Positions 10,446 to 21,970 of a stretch of 64,000 bases of DNA are shown here, piece by piece. Numbering within the stretch: position 1 is the stretch's first letter; the number at the start of each line of letters is the position of its first letter. Under the pieces are notes generated by a model that saw only the letters and a list, made by a program, of their open reading frames with translations, made no database searches and was not told where the DNA came from. Both the position numbers and the translations under genes were made by a program. The DNA is taken from contig JAACJM010000018.1 of assembly GCA_013368315.1 (NCBI GenBank), positions 558,001 to 622,000 of the forward strand. Reading direction: 5' to 3'. This stretch comes from Tetrapyrgos nigripes. Its lineage: Eukaryota; Basidiomycota; Agaricomycetes; Agaricales; Campanellaceae.

Positions 10446-10758
10446 AACCTCGAATTTGTATGGCGTATCACTGGGAAGGGGGAGTACATTTAATAAATCT
10501 CTTGGTTTACAATGCAATTGGACCTCCCCACAAATGGACACTCCAAGAAATATCACTCTTACCAAATAAAGAGCAAGAGGAATGGAAAATTGCTTGCCAC
10601 AAAGAACTAGAGGTACTTCACAGGCATGGAACTTTCAAACTTGTAGATTGTCCTGAGAACGGGAAAGTCATAAAAAACTGATGGTCATAAGAAGGCGAGA
10701 CTCATCACTAAAGGTTTTTCACAGATCAAAGGTTTAGACTACGATCAAGTCTTCTCAC
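10446..10758 (+). pseudogene. copia B reverse transcriptase, N-terminal piece
   Basis: The frame at 10460-10681 gives EEWKIACHKELEVLHRHGTF, the start of the copia RT_RVT_2 domain, up to GKVIKN. After a small deletion with a frameshift near 10681, the text continues DGHKKARLITKGFSQIKG and ends in QVFS at the insertion point. About eight residues usually found between these two blocks (the W-V-F segment) are missing. The next codons of the domain are at 50840. Confidence 0.85.
10754..10758 (+). repeat. Target-site duplication CTCAC (left copy)
   Basis: The five bases CTCAC directly before the gypsy-1 5' LTR are repeated directly after its 3' LTR at 50835-50839. Five-base duplications are usual for gypsy integrases. 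Dropping one copy and the insert joins QVFS to PVV in one frame. Confidence 0.9.
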
Positions 10759-11141
10759 TGTCATGACATCTATATTTGGTACTATTTATTTCTTCTTATC
10801 TCCGTATCCTCCTCTTGTTCCACATGCTATGCACCGGACCTTTCATTTCTCTGATACAGCTTTGATACAGCTTCTTGATAGCTTTCCTTACAGCTTTCTT
10901 TACAGCTTTCCTTACAGCCTCCCTTACAGCTTTACTTTTACATATATAAACCCTGTCCTGATACCTGGTTCCCCATCTGGACCTCTTTGTCATTGGGACC
11001 AGGTGTGTATTTCCCTTTTCATTACTTCTTTCACCTTTACTGATGGACACTGTAGTTACAGTACTTACTGCTGTCTGTTAGTCAAGTCAAGCCTGTAGCT
11101 CCTCATTATCACTATCTAAGCAATCAACTCTTTGTAACATT
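10759..11141 (+). repeat. 5' LTR of gypsy-1
   Basis: 383 bp from TGTCATGACATC to TTTGTAACA. It aligns throughout with 50379-50834, including the run of CTTACAGCTTTC repeats and a TACATATATAAACCC box near 10940 that is a plausible TATA region. It is shorter than the 3' copy by two segments. The sequence right after it (TTAGGTCGAG) should hold the primer site; it does not obviously match a tRNA 3' end. Confidence 0.9.
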
Positions 11142-11207
11142 AGGTCGAGATCCCTTACTGCACCAGCGGCCTCCATATAGGTCGTCCTTGCAGGTGCTAC
11201 TGTCACC

Positions 11208-11438
11208 ATGTCTGGACGATACACCACACCATCCTCAATCTCTGATTCATCTGTCTCTGCATCTCCTCCACCGTCTCTGACACCACTGCTCTGTGTAGAT
11301 GGCTACACAGTCTTGACTTAACAGATCAGAAGCATGTCAGCTTTGATATCGACAGTTACCTTGAAGACGGAGAAGAACTCTACAACAATTGCCAGCAACA
11401 GCCTTGTCGCCATGCTCATCACTCCATCCCCCAGGTCC
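11208..11438 (+). pseudogene. gypsy-1 gag, N-terminal remnant
   Basis: An ATG 67 bases after the 5' LTR opens a Ser/Thr/Pro-rich frame (MSGRYTTPSSISDSS) that meets a TAA within about 40 codons. A second frame carries on to the foldback insertion at 11439. This is the expected place and composition for the variable Gag N-terminus, but no domain is visible. Gag continues at 15321. Confidence 0.5.
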
Positions 11439-11451
11439 CACTGGGTGCAAA

Positions 11452-12130
11452 CACTTGTAATTCCTCAGATATACAGAGGACTTACAGAAGCCTTACTTGG
11501 GTACACTCAATATGTAAGTCCACTTGACTTACTGAAGAATTACAAGAGACCAAAAAAATTAGAATAATTATGTATGACCATTGTAAGGCACAAAGACTTA
11601 TAGGAGACTTTCAGTGTTATAGCACTTGTAATTCCTTGGATATACAGAGGAATTACAGAAGCCTTACTCAGGTACACTATAAGTAAGTCCAATTGACTTA
11701 CTGTAGTATCACAAGAGACAAAAGAAATTAGAACAATTATGTATGATCATTGTAAGGCATGAAGACTTACAGGAGACTTTCAGTGTTATAACACTTGTAA
11801 TTCCCCGGATAAACAGAGGAATTACAGAAGCCTTACTCAGGTACACTCAATAAGTAAGTCCACTTGACTTACTAAAGTATTACAAGAGACCAAAGAAATT
11901 AGAACAATTATGTATGACCATTGTAAGGCATGAAGACTTACAGGAGACTTTCAGTGTTATAACACTTGTAATTCCTTGGATATACAGAGAAATTACAGAA
12001 GCCTTACTCAGGTACATTCAATAAGTAAGTCCACTTGACTTACTGAATTATTACAAGAGACCAAAGAAATTAGAACAGTTATGTATGACCGTTGTAAGGC
12101 ATGAAGACATACAACAGACTTTTGGTATTA
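11452..12130 (+). repeat. Left-arm tandem repeats, four units of about 170 bp
   Basis: CACTTGTAATTCC begins at 11452, 11623, 11792 and 11963, giving spacings of 171, 169 and 171. Each unit also contains a GTAAGTCCACTTGACTTAC inverted motif and an ACCATTGTAAGGCA word. Such regular subterminal repeats are typical transposase-binding arrays. Confidence 0.85.
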
Positions 12131-12372
12131 CAGGAAAAAATACTTTGTCCACAACAAAAAATAAAAAAGAATTACAAGAAAGCAAGAAAATTCAAAGAAT
12201 TCAGTAAGTCCATTGTAATATATGTAGACATACAATGGACATTCATTGTGAGTTTCTGTCACAGTATGTGACACAATGGATATACAAAGAAATTTCAGAG
12301 TGAGTTTATGTCACAGTATGTTATTCTGTAAAACCTCAGCAGAATTACATGAGTATTTCAGTGTGACAAAAA

Positions 12373-13862
12373 ATGCCCTTGTGCCCTCGTCCTCTTGTCC
12401 TCTCATGCACTTGTGCCCTTGCGCCCTTGTCCTCTCATGCACTCGTGCCCTTGTGCCCTTGTCCTCTCATGCATTCATGCCCTCACACCCCCGTCCTCTC
12501 ATGCACTTGTGCCCTGGTGCCCTTGCGCCCTCATCCTCTCATGCACTCATGCCCTGGTGCCCTGGTGCCCTTGCACCCTCATCCTCTCATGCACTCGTGC
12601 CCTGGTGCCCTTGTCTCGCCCTTTCGTGCCCTCATCCTCTTGTGCCATCGTCCTCTTGTGCCCTCATCCTCTTGTGCCCTCATCCTCTCGTGCCCTCATC
12701 CTCTCGTGCCCTCATCCTCTCGTGCCCTCGTCCTCTCATGCCCTTGTGCCCTCATCCCCACGTCCTCTCGTGCCCTCACGCCCTTGTCCCCTTGTCCTCT
12801 TGTGCCCTTGTGCCCTTGTGCCCTTGTGCCCTTGTCCTCTCATGCTCTCGTGCCCTCGTGCCCTCGTCCTCTCATGCCCTTGTGCCCTTGCGCCCTTGTC
12901 CCCTCATCCTCTCGTGCCCTCATGCCCTTGCGCCCTTGTCCCCTCACACCCTTGTCCCCTTGTGCCCTTGTCCTCTCATGCTCTCGTGCCCTCGTGCCCT
13001 CGTCCTCTCATGCCCTTGTGCCCTTGTGCCCTCGTCCCCTCATCCTCTCGTGCCCTCATGCCCTTGCGCCCTTGTCCCCTCGCACCCTTGTCCCCTTGTC
13101 CTCTTGTCTCCTTGTCCTCTCGTGCCCTTGTGCCCTTGTGCCCTTGTCCCCTTGTGCCCTTGCGCCCTTGTCCCCTTGTCCCCTTGTGCCCTTGCGCCCT
13201 TGTCCCCTTGTCCCCTCACGCCCTTGTGCCCTTGCGCCCTCGTCCCCTCACGCCCTCCTCCCCTCACGCCCTCGTCCCCTCGTGCCCTTGCACCCTTGTC
13301 CCCTTGTGCCCTTGTGCCCTTGTGCCCTTGTGCCCTTGTGCCCTTGTCCCCTTGTGCCCTTGTGCCCTCGTCCTCTCATGCTCCTGTGCCCTTGTGCCCT
13401 TGTGCCCTCGCACCCTTGCGCCTTCGTCCCCTCGTCCTCTCGCGCCCTTGTGCCCTTGCCCTCTCACACCCTCACACCCTCGCACCCTCGTGCCCTTGTG
13501 CCCTTGTGCCCTTCTGCCCTTGCGCCTTGTCCCCTTGTTCTCTCGTGCCCTCATGCCCCTGTCCTCTCATCCTCTCATGCCCTCATCCTCTTGTCCTCTG
13601 ATGCCCTGATGCCCTCGTCCCCTTGTCCTCTCATGTGCTCGTGCCCCTGCGCCCTCGTTCTCTTGTCCTCTCATGAACTTGTGCCCCCACACCCTCGTCC
13701 TCTCGTGCCCTCGTCCTGTCATCCAGTCATCTTCTCATGCCCTTGTGCCCTCATCCTCTCATCCTCTTGTCCTCTCATGTGCACGCCCCCTCGTCCTCTT
13801 GTCTTCTCATGTGCTCGTGCACTCGTGCCCTCAGTGCCCTTGTCCTCTCATCTTCTCGTCCT
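12373..13862 (+). repeat. Octamer minisatellite, forward block
   Basis: About 1.49 kb built of 8-bp words such as GTGCCCTT, GTGCCCTC, GTCCTCTC and ATGCCCTT. Because 8 is not a multiple of 3, every frame repeats every 24 bases, so several frames are open for 400-500 codons and give an ALVPLCPC-type 8-residue repeat. These are artefacts of a stop-free repeat and not genes. Confidence 0.93.
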
Positions 13863-13865
13863 CGG

Positions 13866-14384
13866 GCATGAGAGGACGAGGGCGTGAGGGCACGAGGGCA
13901 TGAGGGCACAAGGGCACGAGGGCATGAGAAGATGAGAGGACGACAGGACGAGGGCATGAGAGGAAGAGAGGATGAGGGCACAAGGGCACAAGGGCATGAG
14001 AAGACGAGAGGATGAGGGCATGAGGGCATGAGGGCATGAGAAGACGAGGGCATGAGAGGATGACAAGACGAGAGGACGAGTGTGTGAGGGCATGAGGGCA
14101 TGCTTCTTGTCCTCGGGCATGAGAGGACGAGAGCGCGAGGGCATGAGGGCACAAGTGCATGAGAGGATGAGAGGACAAGGGCATGAGGGCACAAGTGCAT
14201 GAGAGGACGAGGGCGCGAGGGCATGAGTACATGAGAGGACGAGGGCGCGAGGGCATGAGTGCATGAGAGGACGAGGGCACGAGTGCATGAGAGGACGAGG
14301 GCATGAGGGCACAAGTGCATGAGAGGACAAGGGCGCAAGGGCACAAGTGCATGAGAGGACAAGAGGACGAGGGCACAAGGGCAT
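13866..14384 (-). repeat. Octamer minisatellite, inverted block
   Basis: The same 8-bp words on the opposite strand (GCATGAGAGGACGAGGGC) for about 0.52 kb, ending where the right arm starts. It is about one third the length of the forward block, so the array is lopsided although the arms are symmetrical. Confidence 0.92.
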
Positions 14385-14629
14385 TTTTTGTCACACTGAA
14401 ATACTCATGTAATTCTGCTGAGGTTTTACAGAATAACATACTGTGACATAAACTCACTCTGAAATTTCTTTGTATATCCATTGTGTCACATACTGTGACA
14501 GAAACTCACAATGAATGTCCATTGTATGTCTACATGTAATACAATGGACTTACCGAATTCTTTGAATTTTCTTGCTTTCTTGTAATTCTTTTTTATTTTT
14601 TGTTGTGGACAAAGTATTTTTTCCTGTAA

Positions 14630-15320
14630 TACCAAAAGTCTGTTGTATGTCTTCATGCCTTACAATGGTCATACATAACTGTTCTAATTTCTTTGGTCTC
14701 TTGTAATACTTCAGTAAGTCAAGTGGACTTACTTATTGAATATACCTGAGTAAGGCTTCTGTAATCTCTCTGTATATCCAAGGAATTACAAGTGTTATAA
14801 CACTGAAAGTCTCCTGTAAGTCTTCATGCCTTACAATGGTCATACATAATTGTTCTAATTTCTTTGGTCTCTTGTAATACTTCAGTAAGTCAAGTGGACT
14901 TACTTATTGAGTGTACCTGAGTAAGGCCTCTGTAATTCCTCTGTTTATCCAGGGAATTACAAGTGTTATAACACTGAAAGTCTCCTGTAAGTCTTCATAC
15001 CTTACAATGGTCATACATAATTGTTCTAATTTCTTTGGTCCCTTGTGATCCTACAGTAAGTCAAGTGGACTTACTTATTGAGTGTACCCGAGTAAGGCTT
15101 CTGTAATTCCTCTGTATATCCAAGGAATTACAAGTGCTATAACACTGAAAGTCTCCTATAAGTCTTTGTGCCTTACAATGGTCATACATAATTATTCTAA
15201 TTTTTTTGGTCTCTTGTAATTCTTCAGTAAGTCAAGTAGACTTACATATTGAGTGTACCCAAGTAAGGCTTCTGTAAGTCCTCTGTATATCTGAGGAATT
15301 ACAAGTGTTTGCACCCAGTG
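14630..15320 (-). repeat. Right-arm tandem repeats of the foldback element
   Basis: Mirror image of the left-arm array. GGAATTACAAGTG occurs at intervals of about 170 bp before the terminal TTGCACCCAGTG. Only scattered single-base differences from the left arm are seen. Confidence 0.85.
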
Positions 15321-16075
15321 TCTGCTACTATTTCTGGGAAGGAGAAAACAGTATAATCCTACCCAGCAATCCAGCCCTACTCCACTCCCACTTCCTAGGC
15401 CTTGCCTTCAGCCACCTGCCATTTTCTGATCCTGAACTTAGTACTTCTACTGTTCCATCACCAGACATCACTCACACTCCACTCCCGCTATCTGCTCCAC
15501 CTTCTGCCATACCAGCAGCCCGTCCCAGTCCTACACTTGTACCCAATCCATCCCCTCTTCCTGTGTCACCAGCCCCACTCAGTCACATTGCTTCCCCAAT
15601 CACTGACATCAACATGTCCTCCACTGCCCTTGAAAACCTCCTCCAGGCTCTGGTCAACAACCAGAACCAGCTGCAGCAGGCAATCACCAATTTGGTCAAT
15701 AGGCCTACCCACGAATCCTCAGACAAAACTGCCAAACCTGCCCCATTCAAAGGTGAACCAGCCAAACTCAACTCATTCTTATCTCTCTTCATTCTCTGGG
15801 CTGGAGAACAGAAGCGGCTCAAACTTGACAGTGGGAAACTCAACCCATGGAAGTGCATTGCAGAAGCACTCCTTATGATGGAAGGACCTGCCACAGAATG
15901 GGCTGCAGAGTATCCTCGTCATATCAGCAGAGTCCGAGCAGACGAAGCCAGAGCAGTCTTTCCCTGGGAAGGGAACTGGGACAACTTCACCCACACACTA
16001 AAGGTTCAGTTTGGGGTAGCAAATGAGCAGCAGCTGGCCAAGAACAAGCTCAAGGCGTTGAAGCAGGGTGACAGC
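15321..16075 (+). pseudogene. gypsy-1 gag core, fused to a truncated protease
   Basis: This is the capsid part of Gag. After a Pro/Ser/Thr-rich leader come a Gln/Asn-rich helix (LENLLQALVNNQNQLQQA) and the family core: KPAPFKGEPAKLNSFLSLF, ALLMMEGPATEWAAEY, then FPWEGNWDNFTHTLKVQFG with NEQQLAKNKLKALKQGD. The frame then jumps directly into the last third of the retropepsin. The zinc knuckle and the catalytic D-[ST]-G of the protease are missing, which marks an internal deletion near 16070. The N-terminal part of the gene is at 11208-11438, beyond the foldback element. Confidence 0.85.
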
Positions 16076-17741
16076 AGATGGACAGGAGACATGGCTAGAT
16101 TTTCTGGTTACGGACTTAGGTGGAGAAGATGTCATCCTGGGCCTTCCCTGGTTGCATAAGATGAACCCACAGATTGACTGGACAAGTGGCCAGCTGCAAA
16201 TCCCTATGGCACCACCCCCATCAGTGGAAGAGGTCTCCAATCAGGATCAGTTCATTGCTACCAATTTTGGACCAACCCCAAGGGGAAATGCCATCCTAGA
16301 AGGCACAGTCTGAATTGACCCAGGCAATTCCTCAGGGAACACATGTACCCACAGACCAACCCCCAGATCTGGCAACAGAAAAGGAGGAGGAACCTCAAGT
16401 CTATTCGTGCTAATCGGGCCACAAGGCGTTCCTGGAAGAAAGCAGGGATCCTCGCTGACACTGGAGAAGAAGTCTGGTGTGCTGCAGGGTTCACTTACTC
16501 GCAAACCGGATGAAACCAAAACAGTCATTTGAGATAGTCTCTCCTCAATATCAGGATTATTCTCATGTCTTCTCTGAAGCTGAGTCAGAATGCCTCCCTG
16601 CACACAAACCCTGGGATCATGCTATTGAATTGGTACCTGGAGCACCTGCCACCCTACGAACCAAGATCTACCCAATGTCCATCCATGAACAGCAGGAGCT
16701 CAATCAATTCCTTGATGAGAATATCCATAAGGGTTATATCTGACCCTCCAAATCCCCTGTCCTCCCCTGTCTTCTTTGTGAAGAAGAAAGACAGGAAACT
16801 TCGGTTTGTTCAGGATTACCGATGTCTAAACGAGTACACTATTAAGAACTGCCATCCTCTTCCCCTCATTGTTGACATAGTCAGTCGCCTTCAAGGTGCC
16901 AAGTACTTCACCAAGTTTGATGTATGTTGGGGGTATAACAATGTCTGAATCAAACAGGGGAATGAGTGGAAGGCAGCGTTTGCAACCAACTGGGGGCTTT
17001 TTGAACCTACTGTCATGTTCTTCAGATTGACAAACTCACCAGCTACTTTCCAGGGCCTCATGAACTCCATCTTCTCAGACTTGATAGCAGCAGGAAAGGT
17101 AGCAGTTTATCTGGATGACATCCTGATCTTCAGTAGAACTCTGGAAGAGCATCGAGAGGTGGTTCAGGAAGTGCTAGCCAGGTTGAAAAGGAATGATCTG
17201 TATCTGAGGCCAGAGAAATGCGAGTTTGAATAGGAAGAGATAGAATATCTCGGGTTGATTATCCAGGAAGGGCAAGTCCATATGGACCCTGTGAAGGTGG
17301 CAGTAGTACGGCACTGGCCAGTTCCCTGCAATGTCCGTGACATCCAGGCATTCTTAGGCTTTGCTAACTTCTACCAACAATTCATACAGAACTTTGCCAA
17401 AACTGCTCGAACTCTGAATGACCTTACATGCAAAGACATCTTGTTTAACTGGGGAAATCAACAACAGGAAGCCTTTGACTCCCTTTGAACTGCCTTCACA
17501 TCTGCTCCTGTTCTTACACTCTGGTCACCAGATCGTCCTACCCAAGTCGAAGTAGACACTTCTGGCTTCACAACAGGGGGAGCCCTGATGCAGATGTTAA
17601 AAGACAGTCTTTGGCACCCAGTAGCATTCCGTTCAGCATCTATGCAGTCAGCCAAATGCAATTATGAAATCTACGACTGAGAGATGCTGGCTATTATCGT
17701 GGCACTGAAGGACTGGCAGAGCTATCTAGAAGGACTACCAC
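16076..17741 (+). pseudogene. gypsy-1 Pol: protease tail, reverse transcriptase, RNase H start
   Basis: The text opens with VTDLGGEDVILGLPWLHKMN, the end of a gypsy retropepsin. RT motifs follow: [52 protein letters not shown] and the catalytic [12 protein letters not shown] (YLDD). After these come the connection region (FLGFANFYQQFIQNFAKTAR) and the RNase H start (QVEVDTSGFTTGGALMQM). In-frame stops lie at 16741, 16946, 17231 (TAG), 17486 and 17678; four of the five are TGA. One frameshift lies near 16755. The gene is cut after the codons for E-G-L-P at 17741 and continues at 48639. Confidence 0.92.
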
Positions 17742-18087
17742 CACCTCAGGTACCCCCTGGTACCTACCTTGTTAGGTGGTATAGTCTCTGTTCATAGTTT
17801 GACCTTAAGGTGGGTAAATACCTGGGGGACTACCTAGGCTCATGGGAGTTCCCAATACCTCTAGGAAGCCCCCAGGTATTGGCTTTTGACTCCCAGGATC
17901 CCCATAGCTGGTGTGTCTGGGAGCTCACATTTGTCAACTGGGAGCTTCCACTACTGTCACAATGTCACAGGGTGTCAGGGGTCCCTTTTGTCACCAAAAC
18001 TTGCCATTTTGTTTTTTTAAGTGGGTTTAATATATGTTATTGTATTCTACTGCATTTTACTGCTACATGTATGTTGTTAACTGTGCG
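17742..18087 (+). repeat. Left TIR of the 30.9-kb element
   Basis: It matches the reverse complement of 48288-48631. Near-identity holds from the tip through ATTTGTCAACTGGGAGCTTCC and the GTCACAATGTCACAGGG segment to about position 280, then fades through an AT-rich part. Internal words such as GGTACCTACC and CTGGGAG...CTCCCAG are themselves short inverted repeats. Confidence 0.92.
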
Positions 18088-18573
18088 GAAAGTCCTAGAA
18101 TAGCCTCAGAATTAGCACCACTAATGAAGATGCCCTCCATGACGTGTACACTGTCCCTACTTGGTTTAAAGATTCACCAATGATTCTTTGGCAACACCAA
18201 GTCATTGTGTACAATGCAGAAAAAGACGCGAGAAGATCTGCATGATTAATTGGGGTGCAAGTGATGTAGAGGACAATGGCCACATTGTGAAAGGTGTATA
18301 ATTGAGTTTGGCAGGTGCCTTTATTTTTGCAAACCATTGTAGATTGTAAACTGATTGAAACAAGAAAAGACTAAGACTTCACTTTATTTATCTGGGCACA
18401 GATCAAATAGTATGAAACATACAGAATTAAATATGCAAGATTAAAACCAGGTTGTTTATACACCCACAGAGCATAGGCATCCTTATCAACGAAAGACATT
18501 GCATACTAGATACATTAACTTTCTTAAGTCAATCTCCCCAAAGAAAATATCCCTTTCTGAGAAAATTGCAGCA
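18088..18573. other. Subterminal AT-rich spacer, no gene seen
   Basis: Lies between the left TIR and the palindromic repeat array. Frames are short, without motifs. Confidence 0.5.
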
Positions 18574-18912
18574 AGCCACTGGTAGCTACCACGCCTTCAC
18601 TGGGGGTTCCCAATCCCTCCCTGGGAGCCACTGGTAGCTACCACAGTTTTACTGGGAGCTCCCGCTCCCTCCCTGGAAGCCACAGGTAGCTACCATGGTT
18701 TTACTGGGAGCTCCCGCTCCCTCCCTGGGATCCACAGGTAGCTACCACAGTTTCACAGGGAGCTCCTGCTTCCTCCCTGGAAGCCACAGGTAGCTACCAC
18801 GCCTTCACTGGGGGCTCCCGCTCCCTCCCTGGAAGCCACAGGTAGCTCCCATTCCCTTCCCTGGGAGCCACAGGTAGCTACCACGCCTTCACTGGGGGCT
18901 CCCAATTACTCC
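18574..18912 (+). repeat. Left subterminal array of GGTAGCTACC repeats
   Basis: About six imperfect copies of a unit of 55-60 bp, each with the palindrome GGTAGCTACC followed by ACTGGGRGCTCCC and CTCCCTGGRAGCCAC. The dense two-fold symmetry, and a sister array at the other end, suggest transposase-binding sites. Confidence 0.85.
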
Positions 18913-19018
18913 CCCCTATTCTCTCCAAATGGTGTTGAAGCGCGTTGGTTGTTGGACAGTCTTCCACCAGATTAATCAAATTAATTAATTCATATTGTAC
19001 CACCTATATTTGATACAT

Positions 19019-21662
19019 TTACTCTACTACCGCTACGGCTACATCCATTTCTACTTGCTCCCAATCCCTGTAGCCTTCAATGATGTCTTGGGAGTCAAGT
19101 TGTTCAGTTAGACTATCACTATGACCTTCCATATACTCTATTCTGAACTCATCATCATTGTTGCCGTCAAACAGGAAGGAACGTTCCCAGTGGACATAAG
19201 CTTTCAACAGGAACTGCGTTCGCTGCTCCAGTTGATGAAACAGTCCACATTCATCCTCTTTGAAACATAAAAAAAATTAATTAGTTCAAGTCGGAGGGCA
19301 GAGCAAAAAGCCTTACCTTTGCAAGAGTTCATAGCCAACGAGACAATTTCCCATTCCTCCTCCTCAGCAGCATGGTCAAGCTCCAATATAGCTCTAATCC
19401 CCTTTCTCACATCCTCGTCCCCCATCCATGGTGGCAGTGTATCGCTCAACTCATGGTCGAGTCCCTCATCTTGCCAAATGTCTTCGTCAACGTCCAAGTT
19501 GAAGAGATTTCCTTTCTCTATCTTCCGTGGTGCGATGGCGTGAGCAGGCGCCTTTCCCTGGCGTATCAGAGGAGATATGTCATCACAGAGCATGTTGTAC
19601 TTGTTGGCCAACACGTTGATACTGGGGTCTCAGCGTTGAATAGCATCTTGAGTGTGGGCATGGAGGTGTTCTTCTGCATAGGGACGACAAGCGTTATTAG
19701 TACACAGTGTACTCTGCACAATCAGTAAATAAACTTGCCACTTCTCTGATATCGGTAGCATCTTTCTAGCCGAGCAATTAACTTCTGACGGAGGCGTTGT
19801 TTGACTGTGAGAGCATTTAGTCGTTTGGTGAAAAAGGGATGGTTTCGGAGGTTCTTCAGCTCCTTCCGCTCTGCTGGACCAAGCTGGTGTTCCTTTTGGA
19901 TCAGCTTGGTATGGAGTTGATCCCTTGATTGACGTGCTTTAATGAGTTTGTCTTGCATTGCCATGGTTTTGTAGCACTCGGTGTTTGGTGATGTCATCAC
20001 TCGCTCGAGATTGTTTATCTTCAATTCCATGACGTCCAAGTTTTCATGAAGATGAAGGGCTTCCTTTACAGCTGCTTTACCGGCATGAGGGTTTTGTTTT
20101 GGATAATTAAGTGTTAGCCAACTATGTATTAAAGAAAAAAAACAATAAACGCACTTGGAAGAGGCTTAGTTTGCACTTTAACCTGCTCGTCCCACTGCAA
20201 CCTAAGAAAACCCTCATCTACTTTGCATTCTGCCATGGCTTTAGCAGCTTCTTCCTGTTGATTGTGTAGCATCCTCTTCTTGCGCTCTAGGGCGCTCGGA
20301 GAGCTCAGAAGCACCTGATCATTATGCTGGTGGAGCTGCATATCCAGCGTATATAACCGAAGGTAAAACTGTAGACTCATTAGCACCTTATTATTCCAGA
20401 CTACACAAGCATCACTTACCCCAATGACTCTGGTGTATGCTACCAGATGATTCAGACAGTTCCAACATCATTCCAACATCGTTCACAACCTTCTCCGTCA
20501 CAAAACCTGAACCAAATGTGTTTCTGGGGGTGGTATATCAGTTGACAAGCCCAGTTGTGACCACACGCATGGAATACAGAAACTGCCCAATAGATGCGCT
20601 TGTGGAAACCTTTGAGAAAGCCCCACTTCAAACAGCTACATTCCAACTGGCAAGCAATGTCGTACAGTATTCCGACCTTCCAGCTATCCAGGATATGCTC
20701 GAAGAGAGTGGCGATTAAGGCTAATGTGTAATGTTGTTTCACCAACAGACTCCATAGAAACCATAAACAGTGCTGCATCATGGATACAAAACATGCCGGT
20801 GGAGGCATCCCATAGGCTTTGGAACCACAACAAGCAGTTCCCAAAATGCTGGCGTAAAGGGTCCTGGCCATGGAGTCGGTAGCCTTGCTCGGAAAGCTGC
20901 TCAATTAGTGTTCCGCTCCAGGCAGTCACGTTGGGGGAAATCCGCAAGTAGAGTCGAGTTACGAAATCAAGCATTCCGATATCAAAAGCTAGTGTTGGTA
21001 GCAAAGGCGCACAGGGAAAGAAGCCGTTCTTGATGAGCTGGACAGTGGCAGGAGCACAATCTTCGCAGATCCAAATCTGTAGTGTCTCGATACCTATAGA
21101 AAAACTCACATTTAGTTAATATTTAAGTGTGAGCGCAAAAGATGTACTGTTGAACCGAATCATCGACACCGAATGCCAATGACCCCTTTCACACCCACAG
21201 CTCTGGGCAAACTGCCTCTCGGGATCATTTTGTAGGTTTTCTGTCCTTCTCAGCAGCTCCATATAGTGATCCACCAGCGACGGTATTGTGGACTTCAGCC
21301 AACGTCTCCACTGACGCTCTTTCTTCAACCTATGGGATTGTTTACGAGGAGAGATGGACTCCGCCAGCGTAAACTCTTGCAATGATGGGTCCAACGAATC
21401 CTCAGGGGCCGAAGGAAAGGCAGTGAGAGGCTGGTTGTCTTCATCCAGCTGAGCAGGATGATCCCTGTTCAGCCCAATTTGACCATGAAGACGAGGCAAA
21501 TCTGGTTGTTGGGTCAATGTGACACCTCCGCCCATGTAGACGAGCTCTTCATGCCCAGCGTTCCTTCATCGTTTCCTCCCAGGTTCCACAAGCTTAGGCC
21601 TATAGTCTTCAGCTGTAAGCCTCTCCTGACACTTCTTTGGTCGTTTGTAGCGGCTGGTCATG
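19019..21662 (-). pseudogene. KDZ transposase of the outer element (multi-exon, one in-frame stop)
   Basis: KDZ transposases are fungal RNase H-fold DNA transposases. From the ATG at 21662 (MTSRYKRPKKCQERL) the frame meets TGA at 21566-21568 and continues after it in frame. Next come a CGC cysteine motif, an intron (about 21093-21144, GTACAT...TATAG) and WICEDCAPATVQLIKNGFFP with PTLAFD, a CxC1-like cluster. The catalytic part has VGILYDIACQLECSCLKWGF, SVFHACGHNWACQLIYHP and FCDGEGCERCW, which are KDZ hallmarks. A coiled-coil region (KELKNLRNHPFFTKRLNAL) and an acidic tail (LFNLDVDEDIWQDEGL, PPWMGDEDVRKGI) follow, ending at 19019. The stop may be real decay (CGA to TGA between two Arg codons). 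It is the only transposase belonging to the outer element. Confidence 0.85.
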
Positions 21663-21814
21663 CTAAAATGGGCGAAAGTAAGAAAAAAAGATAAGAAAAG
21701 ACAGCGAGGTTGATAGTACCGCAAGGTCCAGAAGGCTCGGTAATCCCGATGGTGTCGAAGCCAAATAAGGAAATTGAACTTGGTTGAGCAGACCAACGGG
21801 TCTGTCAATCGCAA

Positions 21815-21836
21815 TAGTTTAACGTCATTGCGGATG
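21815..21836 (+). repeat. 22-bp interspersed motif, copy 1
   Basis: TAGTTTAACGTC followed by ATTGCGGATG. Related copies lie at 22853, 23073, 23194 and 24147 on this strand and at 42251-42272 on the other. Confidence 0.7.
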
Positions 21837-21970
21837 CAACTGTTGTGGGTCATTGTTCTAATGTTATTTCTTATTATTCTACTAATTTGACAAGAACAAC
21901 ATAGTCTCTGAAAGTTCGCCTATACAGTATAAATAAACGCGATTATCCCAGCCATTCCTCCACTCCAACC

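Larger units (their letters stand above)
11439..15320. mobile_element. 3.9-kb foldback element with minisatellite core (CACTA-like ends)
   Basis: The element is one giant inverted repeat. The left end reads CACTGGGTGCAAACACTTGT and the right end is its reverse complement. Arms of about 0.93 kb each are near-identical and carry four tandem copies of a unit of about 170 bp. The middle 2.0 kb is an 8-bp minisatellite that itself reverses strand near 13860. No transposase is encoded. The ends begin CACT and the flanks are TCC (left) and TCT (right), close to a 3-bp duplication. The related 279-bp element at 32092-32370 has an exact 3-bp duplication, so a CACTA (EnSpm)-type non-autonomous element is the best guess. 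It interrupts gypsy-1 gag. Confidence 0.85.

Noticed and set aside
12276..13887. Open frames of 404-504 codons rich in Ala, Leu, Val, Pro, Ser and Cys
   Set aside because: They are read through an 8-bp minisatellite without stop codons in several frames; the residue pattern repeats every 8 residues in each frame, so they are artefacts.
12373..14384. Possible telomere or centromere satellite
   Set aside because: The unit is not a telomere-type TTAGGG repeat, and the block is bounded on both sides by the arms of one transposable element.
13775..14481. Minus-strand frames of 178-216 codons with the same composition
   Set aside because: They mirror the plus-strand frames in the inverted half of the same minisatellite and even share the same first residues from the repeated arm.
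11439..15320. CRISPR-like array (regular repeats of about 170 bp)
   Set aside because: The repeats are adjacent without unique spacers and lie in the arms of a palindromic element in a eukaryotic genome.
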